DNA of 13,739 bases from Opitutus sp. GAS368 (GTDB lineage Bacteria; Verrucomicrobiota; Verrucomicrobiia; Opitutales; Opitutaceae). The translations under genes were made by a program, and so were the position numbers. Positions 6,861 through 13,640 of this stretch are shown piece by piece. The notes below the pieces were generated by a model. It was not told the origin of the DNA, ran no database searches, and was given only the letters and a program-made list of their open reading frames with translations. Every line of letters begins with the position of its first letter. The stretch's first letter is position 1. The stretch is taken from NCBI GenBank assembly GCA_945861235.1, contig CAMATV010000040.1:1-13739 (forward strand), written 5' to 3'.

Positions 6861-7739
6861 TTACGTGGCGAGGGACGGCTCGGCGTCGAGCGGGTCGGAT
6901 ACGACCGAAGTGAGGGTCGCCACGTCGCCGGCGAGGGCTTGATCGACCCAGCGTTTGATGCGGGTGAGACCCTCATTACGGCGGGGATCGTCGCGCTTCA
7001 TGGTCCCGAGCAGATTGATCACGGTCTCGGAGTAATCGAGGGCATTGGCGGTGAGGAGCGTCGGCAGTTCGAAGGGGTTGATCTCGCCCTTGCGGATCAT
7101 GGCGCGGGCTTCGCGCTCGAGTTCCATCGTACTGCCGCCGACGGCGCCGGGGTCAAATTTACCTTTGGAGAATCCGCCGCCGCCGCCCCCTGCGGAAGCG
7201 TCGCTCGACTGGCCTTCGGTCTTGCCGCGGGGCTGGCGCTGGAGCTGCGCAGGATACTCTTTGCCGTCTCGGCCCGTCACGGTCTCCGGCTGGTCAAGCT
7301 TGCCGGCCTTGGCCATTTCGTGGCGGCAGCGGCGAACGAGATCGATGGATACACGGCACAGCTCGGCGAGTACGGGGTTGGCCTTGTCGGGCCATTCTTC
7401 GAGGGCGATTTCGGCGGCGTTGCGTTTGTCGGCGTTGGTGCGGTAGACGCCGTTGGTGGCGTTGGCGCCGAGGGCGTGACGCAGGGCGTCCGAGCGGCCG
7501 CCGGGTTGGACGGTCGCAAGGATCGTCGGGAGTTGGTTGCGTTTGGTGGCGAGGTAGCGGTGAAAACCGTCGGCCAGCCAGTAGGTAGCGCCGTCAAAAT
7601 AGACGTCGATCGGGGGGAAGACCGTGCCTTGCGTCATCTCGTCCGCGTAACTCTCCACGGCTTCGTCGGTCGTTTGGACGCGGGCTTGGGTGCCGCCGTA
7701 AATGTTGATCGAGTCGAGGGAAAGTTCTTGGGTCGCCAT
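6861..7739 (-). CDS. Orphan ParB-like N-terminal domain protein with helix-turn-helix
   Basis: 292 residues. The start at 7739 is chosen because ELSLDSINIYGGTQAR (5-20) matches the usual beginning of ParB/sulfiredoxin-like domains; the frame is open to 7862 but that stretch is not conserved-looking. The core contains YWLADGFHRYLA (53-64, the ParB GxxR-type nucleotide-binding motif), RHALGANATNG (87-97) and RTNADKRNA (100-108). A helix-turn-helix-like segment follows (NPVLAELCRVSIDLVRRCR, 121-139). Then a linker with six glycines (184-189) leads to a helical C-terminal part (205-270). Chromosomal ParB proteins bind CTP and spread from parS, but this one has no parA next to it and lacks the usual full ParB layout, so a regulator of the mobile-element or transcription type is as likely. 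Convergent with the RsmH-like gene, divergent from the CBS gene. Confidence 0.85.
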   Translation of the reverse strand: MATQELSLDSINIYGGTQARVQTTDEAVESYADEMTQGTVFPPIDVYFDGATYWLADGFHRYLATKRNQLPTILATVQPGGRSDALRHALGANATNGVYRTNADKRNAAEIALEEWPDKANPVLAELCRVSIDLVRRCRHEMAKAGKLDQPETVTGRDGKEYPAQLQRQPRGKTEGQSSDASAGGGGGGFSKGKFDPGAVGGSTMELEREARAMIRKGEINPFELPTLLTANALDYSETVINLLGTMKRDDPRRNEGLTRIKRWVDQALAGDVATLTSVVSDPLDAEPSLAT

Positions 7740-7976
7740 GGAAAAAAAGAGTCGTTGATGCCGGTGTTCCGTCTTCGTCCGCAAGGGGAAAACCGCGCGC
7801 GTCGACGATTCGGGGAGCGGACGGTGGGTTTGGCCGGGGGCGATCCGAGGGGATGTGGCCAACGGAAAGTTTTCTCGGGGTGGCCGCCTTTGCGATTGCT
7901 GCGGAGCCGGAGCGCCGCACGCTGGGTGCCGCCCCGTAGCCTACACGTCCGGTCACGGCTCGTTTCTTTCAGAATT
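7740..7976. promoter_or_regulatory. Divergent intergenic region between ParB-like and CBS-domain genes
   Basis: 237 bases separate the two start codons, so promoters for both are expected here. I see no sigma-70 pair good enough to place, and no clear Shine-Dalgarno before either ATG (ACTCTTTTTTTC precedes the ParB-like start; TTTCTTTCAGAATT precedes the CBS start). The frames open across this region on both strands are extensions without recognisable motifs. Confidence 0.35.
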
Positions 7977-8420
7977 ATGAACACACCGATCTCTGCCTTG
8001 TTGGAGCGCAAGGGTGCTGTCGTGCACTGCATCCCTCCCACCCTCAGCATTTATGACGCGGTGGCGGAAATGAACCGGCACCGCATCGGTGCCATCGTCG
8101 TGCTCGATGGCACGCGTCTCGTCGGCATTTTTACCGAGCGCGATGTGCTGCGCCGGGTCGTCGGTGCCGGGATCGATCCGCGCGGGGCGCTCGTGGCCGA
8201 TGTGATGAGCACGGGTGTCATCACCATCGCGACCGACGCGACGATCGAGCAGACCATGACGATCTTTACGGAGAAGCGTTGCCGCCATCTGCCGGTGGTG
8301 CGGGACGGGCAGTTGCTCGGAGTCATTTCGATTGGCGACGTCACGCGTTGGATGGCGGATACGCACCGCGCCGAGGCCGAGCACCTGCGGAACTATATTG
8401 CCGGCGGCGCCTCGACGTAA
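7977..8420 (+). CDS. Two-CBS-domain protein
   Basis: 147 residues made of a CBS pair (Bateman module) and nothing else. CBS 1 spans about 12-65: PTLSIYDAVAEMNRHRIGAI then LVGIFTERDVLRRVV. CBS 2 spans about 74-130: DVMSTGVITIATDATIEQTM, RHLPVVRDGQLLGVISIGDV. The 15-residue tail is HLRNYIAGG. CBS pairs bind adenosine nucleotides (AMP, ATP, SAM) and act as energy or ligand sensors that regulate a partner; stand-alone versions are common and mostly uncharacterised. The start is the first ATG that leaves a complete first CBS domain; the large upstream extension of the frame (to 6792) is antisense to the ParB-like gene and rejected. No target enzyme is adjacent. The gene that follows is on the other strand, so it is probably monocistronic. 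Confidence 0.93.
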   Translation: MNTPISALLERKGAVVHCIPPTLSIYDAVAEMNRHRIGAIVVLDGTRLVGIFTERDVLRRVVGAGIDPRGALVADVMSTGVITIATDATIEQTMTIFTEKRCRHLPVVRDGQLLGVISIGDVTRWMADTHRAEAEHLRNYIAGGAST

Positions 8421-8686
8421 GGCGGCGACGCGGGAGCGGACAACGCCCTCAACCGAAAAACGGCCGGTGCAACGCGGAGAGCGGGGAGCGCGCGCAAGCA
8501 GGTCAGGAGGAAATGAAACGCGCGAGCGGCTCACCTGTCGGGTGACACCTCCGCGATGCCCTTGAGTTCATGCTTCAACCGAGCATCCCGTTCGCCGGAT
8601 CATCAGCAGCGCTGCAGCGAAGCAGCGGCCGAGAAATGTCCAGATGTTGGGGGAGTCCGGCGCCGTCGATGATGTCGGCAGGGGAT

Positions 8687-9472
8687 TCACAGGCCGGCGA
8701 AGCCGAGGCGGTAGCGGCCGGCGGTGCAGCCGAGACGCAGACGAGCGCGGAAAGTGGCTGAGAGGTTGGCCGACGTGAGGACGTCCGCGCGCGGGCCGGC
8801 GGTGACGACGCGGCCGGCCCGCAGCATCAAGGCGTGGGTGAAGGCAGGCGTGATTTCTTCGACATGGTGGGTCACGAGGACGAGGGCGGGGCCGCGGCGG
8901 CGGCGCGCGAGTTTTTCGAGGAAGCGGAGGAATTTTTCCCGCGCGACCGGATCGAGCCCGGCGCAAGGTTCGTCGAGAATGAGCAGTGGGGGGCGAGCCA
9001 TGAGGGCACGGGCGATGAGCACGCGTTGGCGCTCGCCTTGCGAGAGGTAGGCCCACTCCCGGTCGGCGATGCGCGCGAGGCCCACGGAGCGCAACAGGCG
9101 CAGCGCGGCGACGCGATCGGTACGGGTGCCGGCGTGCCAGAGGTCGAGCTGGGCGTATTTGCCGCTGATCACGGTATCGAGCGTTACTTCGGAAAGGGGA
9201 ATCGAGGCGGTGAACGCGCTGGTGACGACGCCGATGTGTAGGCGGAGTTCCCGCCAATCGGCGGCCCCGTAGCGCCGGCCGAGCACGGAGAATTCGCCGT
9301 CGGTGGGGGAGAGAAAACCGGTGAGGGCTTTGAGGAGGGAAGTCTTGCCGGAGCCGTTGGCGCCAAGGATGACCCAGTGTTCGCCCGGGGCGACGCGCCA
9401 ATCGACGTGGTGGAGAATCGTGGTGTTCCCGCGCTCCACGCGCAGGCCGGTGACTTCAAGGACGGGCTTCAT
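8687..9472 (-). CDS. ABC transporter ATP-binding protein, stand-alone (COG1119/ModF-like)
   Basis: 261 residues forming one nucleotide-binding domain. Walker A GANGSGKT (37-44), signature LSQGE (143-147), Walker B LLILDE (163-168), D-loop AGLD (171-174) and H-loop His202 in VTHHVEE are intact, so ATP hydrolysis is expected. The Q-loop region reads GVVTSAFTASI (81-91) with no glutamine at the usual place, a feature I associate with the COG1119 branch (molybdate ModF/YlmA-like). The C-terminal 40 residues (TSANLSATFRARLRLG) also fit that group. No permease or binding-protein gene lies beside it, so it either serves a distant transporter or a non-transport role. Transcribed toward the CBS gene; 266 bases lie between their stops. 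Substrate unknown. Confidence 0.9.
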   Translation of the reverse strand: MKPVLEVTGLRVERGNTTILHHVDWRVAPGEHWVILGANGSGKTSLLKALTGFLSPTDGEFSVLGRRYGAADWRELRLHIGVVTSAFTASIPLSEVTLDTVISGKYAQLDLWHAGTRTDRVAALRLLRSVGLARIADREWAYLSQGERQRVLIARALMARPPLLILDEPCAGLDPVAREKFLRFLEKLARRRRGPALVLVTHHVEEITPAFTHALMLRAGRVVTAGPRADVLTSANLSATFRARLRLGCTAGRYRLGFAGL

Positions 9473-9862
9473 GCGAGGAAGATTGCGGGCCGGTGGTTGC
9501 GCTGGTCAATTGCGTCCCTCGGCGGAGCGCGATGCGTTTTTTGGTGTTCTCGTGCGCGTCTGAGGGGTCGTCGCAGGGGGCCAAGCAAGGCCGTTCACGG
9601 CCGTGGCGTTGCCTAGCGGTGCCAGCCTGCGCACGAAGCGTTTCCAGGAGAAATCGTCGGGGTGGACGGCGTAGTGGCTCAAGGCGTACGGCTCGCGGCG
9701 GCGTTCCGCGAGCGGGCCTTACGATGGGTTCAGCCATGGCGCCGAATCACGAAAGAGGCGCCGGATTGATTTCCAAGCGGAGCCGCCGAGGCGATTTTAC
9801 GGGCAGCTCGGGCACTGCAAGGAGCGCTGGCAATTCGTGATCCCTGGTTCACGTTGAGTGAA
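9473..9862. other. Gap with hairpin and a possible minus-strand coding remnant
   Basis: 390 bases upstream of both the ABC ATPase (minus) and the ArsC-like gene (plus), so it must hold their promoters. It contains a stem GCTCGCGG (9691-9698), loop CGGCGTT, CCGCGAGC (9706-9713), with outer pair AAGGC (9681-9685) and GCCTT (9716-9720). ATCACGAA (9746-9753) recurs inverted as TTCGTGAT (9834-9841). On the minus strand 9509-9718 is stop-free with no ATG; its first part has strongly GC-ending codons and reads EPYALSHYAVHPDDFSWKRF, which looks like decayed protein sequence. I cannot assign it. Confidence 0.4.
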
Positions 9863-10228
9863 ATGAGCGCGCTGAAAATCTACACCCTGGCGAATTGCGA
9901 CACGTGCCGGAAGGCGGTGAAGTGGTTGCGAGCGCAGGGAATTTCCTTCGAGGAGCGGGCGATCCGCGAGACCCCGCCCACGCAGGCTGAGCTGAAAGCC
10001 ATGTTGGCGGCCTACCCGGGCGAGCTGCGACGGCTCTTCAATACTTCCGGGAGCGACTACCGTGAGCAGAAACTCGGCGAGAAACTGCCCGCGCTGAGCG
10101 AGGCCGCGGCACTCGCGTTGCTGGCGGGCAACGGGAATGTGGTGAAACGGCCATTCTTGATCGGGGGTGGGGTGGCGCTCGTCGGGTTTGACGAGGCGGG
10201 GTGGGGGGCTGCACTCTTGCCCAAATGA
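9863..10228 (+). CDS. ArsC/Spx-family thioredoxin-fold protein (YffB-like)
   Basis: 121 residues, the normal length for the small ArsC/Spx/YffB group. The redox site NCDTC (Cys12, Cys15) is near the N-terminus after the first strand (KIYTLA). Other family marks: helix KAVKWL, LFNTSGSDYR at 58-67, and VKRPFLI at 94-100, whose Arg is the conserved anion or thiol-activating residue. Family members are glutaredoxin-linked arsenate reductases, Spx-type transcription regulators, or YffB proteins of unknown function. The CxxC and NTSG..YR pattern fits YffB or Spx-like better than true ArsC, and no ars genes are nearby, so arsenate reduction should not be assumed. The ATG at 9863 is preferred to TTG at 9854. 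Its stop overlaps the next start (ATGA), suggesting coupled translation. Confidence 0.88.
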   Translation: MSALKIYTLANCDTCRKAVKWLRAQGISFEERAIRETPPTQAELKAMLAAYPGELRRLFNTSGSDYREQKLGEKLPALSEAAALALLAGNGNVVKRPFLIGGGVALVGFDEAGWGAALLPK

Positions 10229-10494
10229 ACTCAACCACTGCTCTCTCTGCCGATCCGTTGCGCGACACCGTGCTCTGGTTGTCCGCGCACACGTGTTTTC
10301 CGGCGAGCCGACTCGCGGCCAAGGCTGAAACGTTGCTGTGTTTTGCAGCGGCCGCGGCGGCCGCGGAGGAGGCTGAGCTCCAGCGGCGGTTTTTGATCAA
10401 GTCGCGAGACCCGGCCCAGACCTCGGCCCTGCGTGCGCACGCCATGCGCCGCTCCCAAGTCCACTTTAAGTGCGATAACAGTGCGAAGGTGTGA
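10225..10494 (+). CDS. Small hypothetical protein coupled to the ArsC-like gene
   Basis: 89 residues, no family recognised. The ATG overlaps the upstream stop as ATGA (10225-10228), a layout typical of translational coupling. The sequence contains a seven-alanine run (encoded by a GC-rich near-palindrome around 10345-10370), a basic middle (ELQRRFLIKSRD) and three cysteines (positions 24, 39 and near the C-terminus in HFKCDN). No signal peptide or membrane segment is visible. Codon third positions are mostly G or C like the neighbours, which supports coding, but its length allows chance. It may be intact or a truncated gene, because remnant sequence follows directly. Confidence 0.45.
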   Translation: MNSTTALSADPLRDTVLWLSAHTCFPASRLAAKAETLLCFAAAAAAAEEAELQRRFLIKSRDPAQTSALRAHAMRRSQVHFKCDNSAKV

Positions 10495-10811
10495 GGCTGA
10501 TAACCGAGGTCGGTCGGGCGTCGACGCCGAGGGGTTGACCATCACCTTGCAGAAATCGAACCGTGGCCGCACCCAGCTCTCGGGCGTGGTCAACGGCGGT
10601 GGTTCCCGGCCCAAGCTACGCTCCAGTGGCGGTAATATCGTCATCGGACGCGCTAGGAACGACCGGGGGTGACGCGCCTCGCTGCGGAGAGCGGACCACC
10701 GAGTGCGGCCCCCCGTGCGGCGTGGTGGAATGGGGTCGGGGTCGATCGGTGATGGTGGAGTGGTGACAACGCGCTCGCCTCGCCGCCGCGCGCCGCTCCA
10801 AGCTGGCGGGC
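10495..10811. other. Gap before the carboxypeptidase gene
   Basis: 317 bases without an intact gene. The first half carries the tail of a lost DUF4097-type gene (10523-10672). The rest, to 10811, should hold the promoter of the M32 carboxypeptidase gene; I see no convincing sigma-70 boxes, and only a weak GGCGGG before its ATG. Confidence 0.5.
10523..10672 (+). pseudogene. C-terminal remnant of a DUF4097-like (beta-strand repeat) protein
   Basis: The frame from about 10523 to the TGA at 10670-10672 reads DAEGLTITLQKSNRGRTQLS, then a VVNGGGSRPKLRSSGGNIVI segment. The pattern LxGxxNGGGxxxxLRxSxGxIxI is what I know as the end of DUF4097-type beta-helix proteins. The part upstream in the same frame overlaps the small ORF at 10225-10494 and shows no such pattern, and no start codon with a ribosome site precedes it. 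I take it as the surviving tail of a deleted gene. A divergent short intact gene is less likely. Confidence 0.5.
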
Positions 10812-12323
10812 ATGACGACCGACCCGGCCTTTGCGGAACTGACCACGCTGCTCAAACGCACGCATACCCTCGGGACGGTCGCGGAGTTGTTGGGGTGGGA
10901 TGAGCAGGTCAACCTGCCGCCGGGCGGGGCCGAGCAGCGCGCGGCCCAGCACGCGGCGGTCGCGGAGGTGCACCACGCCGCAGCGAGTGCGGGCCGCATC
11001 GGCGAGTTACTCGGGGCGCTGGAGGCGGGGGCGAGTGCGTTGACGCCGGATGAACAGTTGGTCGTGGCCCACGCGCGAAAGGACTACGAGCGCGCGACGA
11101 AGTTACCGGCGGAATTTGTGCGCGAGAAGGCGGCGCAGAGCAGTCGGGGCTATCACGCGTGGGTGCGGGCGAAGGCGGCCGACGACTTCGCGAGTTTTGT
11201 GCCGGTGCTGGAGAAAAATTTGGAGTTGGCGAAGCGGGAGGCGGCCTACCTCGGCTGGAGTGGGCGGGAATATGACTATATGCTCGATAAGCACGACCCG
11301 GGCTTGACCGCCGCCGCGGTCGACCGGCTCTTTGGGGAACTGAAGAGCGAACTCGTGCCGTTGGTGCGAGCGATCACGGCCTCGCCGACGGCGGGACGGG
11401 CAAAGGCGGCGGAGACGAAGTTGCGCGGATTTCCGGTGGAGGGGCAGCGGGCGTTTTTACGCGAGGTCACCGAGCAGATCGGTTTCGACTACGAACGCGG
11501 ACGGATCGATGTATCGCTGCATCCTTTTTGTTCGGGCACGGGCAGCGATGTGCGGATGACGACACGGTTTAAAGTCGACGAGCCGTTGGACTCGTTGTTT
11601 GCCTCGATTCACGAGACGGGGCACGGACTTTACGAGCAGGGCTTGCCGGCGGCGCAGTCCGGCACGGCGCTGGGTTTGCATGCGGGGATGGCGGTGCACG
11701 AGTCGCAAAGCCGCTTGTGGGAAAACCAAGTCGCCCGCAGCCGCGGATTTTGGCGGAATGTTGAGCCGCGTTTACGCGCGTTATTTCCGATGCAGACGGC
11801 GGGACTGACAGGCGAGGAACTTTATCTCGCGGTGAATGGGGTGGAGCCGACCTTGGTGCGAGTGGAGGCGGATGAGGTGACCTACAACCTGCACATCATT
11901 TTGCGCTTCGAGATGGAGAAAAAACTTTTCTCCGGAGAACTCGCGGTGCGCGACCTGCCGGCGGCGTGGCGCGCGGCGTCGCGGGAGATCGTGGGGTTGG
12001 AGCCGTCGACGGATCGCGCGGGGGTGCTCCAAGATGTGCATTGGAGCGACGGGGCTTTTGGGTATTTTCCGAGTTACTGTTTGGGGAATTTGCTGGCCGC
12101 CCAATTGTGGTATCGGGCCCTGACGTTGCGACCGGGACTGGAGGAGGAGTTCGCGCGCGGAGATTTTTCCTGGCTCCTCGCGTGGTTGCGGGCGGAAGTG
12201 CATACGCAAGGCCGCCGGTTCGACGCGTTGGAACTGGCCCGGCGCGTCACGGGCGAGGAGTTGTCGCCGCGCGCGTTTGTGCGGTATTTGCATGAGCGTT
12301 ACGGAGCGCTCTATTTGAACTGA
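10812..12323 (+). CDS. M32-family metallocarboxypeptidase (carboxypeptidase Taq type)
   Basis: 503 residues, the usual length of M32 enzymes, which remove C-terminal residues from peptides in the cytoplasm using one metal ion. The zinc site HETGH is at 267-271 (His267, Glu268, His271) in IHETGHGLYEQG, and the third ligand is Glu297 in HESQSRLWEN (296-305). Other family blocks are present: LGWDEQVNLPPGG (27-39), SLHPFCSG (235-242), EADEVTYNLHIILRFEMEKKL in the C-terminal third, WSDGAFGYFPSYCLGN, and a final VRYLHERYG. No signal peptide. TatD follows 5 bp after the stop, so the two are very likely one transcript. Start at 10812 gives the standard N-terminus. Confidence 0.97.
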   Translation: MTTDPAFAELTTLLKRTHTLGTVAELLGWDEQVNLPPGGAEQRAAQHAAVAEVHHAAASAGRIGELLGALEAGASALTPDEQLVVAHARKDYERATKLPAEFVREKAAQSSRGYHAWVRAKAADDFASFVPVLEKNLELAKREAAYLGWSGREYDYMLDKHDPGLTAAAVDRLFGELKSELVPLVRAITASPTAGRAKAAETKLRGFPVEGQRAFLREVTEQIGFDYERGRIDVSLHPFCSGTGSDVRMTTRFKVDEPLDSLFASIHETGHGLYEQGLPAAQSGTALGLHAGMAVHESQSRLWENQVARSRGFWRNVEPRLRALFPMQTAGLTGEELYLAVNGVEPTLVRVEADEVTYNLHIILRFEMEKKLFSGELAVRDLPAAWRAASREIVGLEPSTDRAGVLQDVHWSDGAFGYFPSYCLGNLLAAQLWYRALTLRPGLEEEFARGDFSWLLAWLRAEVHTQGRRFDALELARRVTGEELSPRAFVRYLHERYGALYLN

Positions 12324-12328
12324 TTTTT

Positions 12329-13150
12329 ATGGGACTGATCGACACCCACACCCACTTGGAATCGTTTGCGCGCCAGGGCGGAACGGTGTTGGCCGACACG
12401 CTGGCCCGCGCTCAGGCGGCGGGCGTGGAGGCAATGGTGACGATCGGGACGTCGCCCGAAGACTGGGCGCTGTATCGCGCGCTCGCGCGAGAGCACGGGA
12501 AGACGGGCTTGGTCCGCTATTCCGTGGGGCTGCATCCGTGTTCGGTCGATGGGGGATGGGCAGCGGCCTCGGCGCAGTTGGAGGAGTTTTGGAAAGGAAA
12601 GGAGCCGCGGCCGGTGGCGCTGGGGGAGATTGGGCTGGATCGGTTTCATTTGCCGAAGGACGCGGCGGAAGCCGCGAAGATTTTCGCTTGGCAGCGGGCG
12701 GCGTTTAGCGAGGGGCTCGCGTTGGCGAAACGGCTGGGGTGCCCCGTGGTCGTGCATTCGCGGGGGGCGTTTCAGGAGTGCGTCAAACTGATCGATGCGA
12801 GCGGGGTTGATTGGACGCGGGTGGTGTTTCACTGCTTCACCGAGGGTGTCGCCGAGATGGCGGAGCTGACGCGACGGGGTGGCTGGGGATCGTTTACCGG
12901 GGTGCTGACCTATAAGAGTGCTGAAAACGTGCGAGCGGCGGCGAAGGCCCAAGGACTCGCGCGGCTGATGGTGGAGACGGATGCGCCGTATTTGACGCCG
13001 TTCCCGCACCGCGGAAAGCCGAACGAGCCGGCCTTTGTCCGGCATATCGCGGAGTTTGCGGCGAAGGAAGTATTCGGAGTCGGCTACGACGAGTTGGTGG
13101 CGATCACGACGGCGAATGCACGTCGGTTTTTCCAGTGGTCACCCCCGTAA
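12329..13150 (+). CDS. TatD-family metal-dependent hydrolase (DNase)
   Basis: 273 residues, a TIM-barrel amidohydrolase-like fold. Metal ligands by motif: DTHTH at 5-9 (His7, His9), GEIGLD at 99-104 (Glu100), VVHSRG (His143), FHCFTEG (His168) and METDAPYL (Asp218 in VETDAPYL, 215-222). YSVGLHP at 64-70 and the C-terminal NARRFF are also typical. TatD proteins are cytoplasmic 3'-5' exonucleases or DNases linked to DNA repair and RNA quality control; the name does not imply a role in Tat export. Located 5 bp after the M32 gene and probably cotranscribed. A short GGTCG-GGAG-CGACC stem (13188-13201) and a large palindrome lie beyond the stop. Confidence 0.95.
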   Translation: MGLIDTHTHLESFARQGGTVLADTLARAQAAGVEAMVTIGTSPEDWALYRALAREHGKTGLVRYSVGLHPCSVDGGWAAASAQLEEFWKGKEPRPVALGEIGLDRFHLPKDAAEAAKIFAWQRAAFSEGLALAKRLGCPVVVHSRGAFQECVKLIDASGVDWTRVVFHCFTEGVAEMAELTRRGGWGSFTGVLTYKSAENVRAAAKAQGLARLMVETDAPYLTPFPHRGKPNEPAFVRHIAEFAAKEVFGVGYDELVAITTANARRFFQWSPP

Positions 13151-13245
13151 CCCGCGGAAGCAGCGGAAAACTGAAAATCACCGGGTCGGTCGGGAGCGAC
13201 CTGATCTCGCGCTGATACCAACGTCCTTTGAACTCTGGACTTTTC

Positions 13246-13303
13246 GGTAGCCGCGAGCGCCAGCGAGTGGACGGATCACCACTCGCTGGCGCTCGCGGCT
13301 ACC
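13246..13303. repeat. Perfect 25-bp-arm palindrome between convergent genes (REP/MITE-like, possible bidirectional terminator)
   Basis: GGTAGCCGCGAGCGCCAGCGAGTGG (abbreviated: GGTAGCCGCG...GCGAGTGG, 13246-13270) is followed by the 8-base loop ACGGATCA and its exact inverse complement (13279-13303). An imperfect outer inversion extends it: TGATACCAACG near 13213 and, inverted, TAATATCAATCG ending at 13343, with a shared CTGGACTTT/CAGACTTT. The outer end coincides with the HPr stop codon (13341-13343). Because TatD and HPr converge here, a hairpin of this strength could stop transcription from both sides, but its perfection and outer arms point to a dispersed repeat unit. Confidence 0.85.
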
Positions 13304-13340
13304 CGGCAAATCAAAGTCTGAATCGTTTGGGCGATTGATA

Positions 13341-13640
13341 TTAGGCCTCGTCGAATTTGCGGGCAAAGAGGGCGTCGAGTTCCGTGAGCATCGCGGGGGC
13401 GTCCGCACCGGTAGCGATAAACGTGACCTTCGAGCCTCGGCCGGCGGCCAGCATCATGAGCCCCATAATGCTCTTGCCGTTCACCTGTTCGTCTTTGTTT
13501 TCGACGAAGACCTCGGCCTTAAACTTGTTGGTGATGCGCACGATCATCGCGGCGGGACGGGCGTGGATGCCCATCTTGTTCTGCACAATCAGCTCCTTGG
13601 TTACGGGCTGAAGTGCAGGTGTGACGTCGCTTTTATTCAT
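13341..13640 (-). CDS. HPr-family phosphocarrier protein
   Basis: 99 residues. GIHARPAA at 24-31 carries the phosphorylated histidine (His26, equivalent to His15 of model HPr), and VNGKSIMGLM at 53-62 carries Ser57 (equivalent to Ser46); the His-Ser spacing of 31 matches standard HPr. AAGRGSKVTFIATG and the C-terminal helix ALFARKF complete the fold. HPr passes phosphate from enzyme I to sugar-specific EIIA; the Ser site is used by HPr kinase in organisms that have HprK, which suggests a regulatory role. No ptsI, hprK or EII gene is in view, though they may lie beyond the right edge. The start at 13640 leaves about a dozen extra N-terminal residues before KELIV; the open frame continues to the window edge but is not HPr-like. 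Confidence 0.93.
   Translation of the reverse strand: MNKSDVTPALQPVTKELIVQNKMGIHARPAAMIVRITNKFKAEVFVENKDEQVNGKSIMGLMMLAAGRGSKVTFIATGADAPAMLTELDALFARKFDEA

Noticed and set aside
6792..7976. Long N-terminal extension of the CBS-domain frame
   Set aside because: It is antisense to the ParB-like gene and lacks motifs; the CBS pair is complete from the ATG at 7977.
8513..8545. 10-codon frame after AGGAGG, ending in a TCACC/GGTGA hairpin (possible leader peptide)
   Set aside because: The AGGAGG is only 2 bases from the ATG and the next gene downstream is on the opposite strand, so there is nothing for a leader to control.
8580..8686. Stop-free minus-strand stretch downstream of the ABC ATPase
   Set aside because: Third-position bias is weak and the peptide resembles no family I know; treated as noncoding.
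9863..10228. Calling the small thioredoxin-fold protein an arsenate reductase (arsC)
   Set aside because: No other ars genes are present and the CDTC/NTSG pattern fits the YffB/Spx branch.
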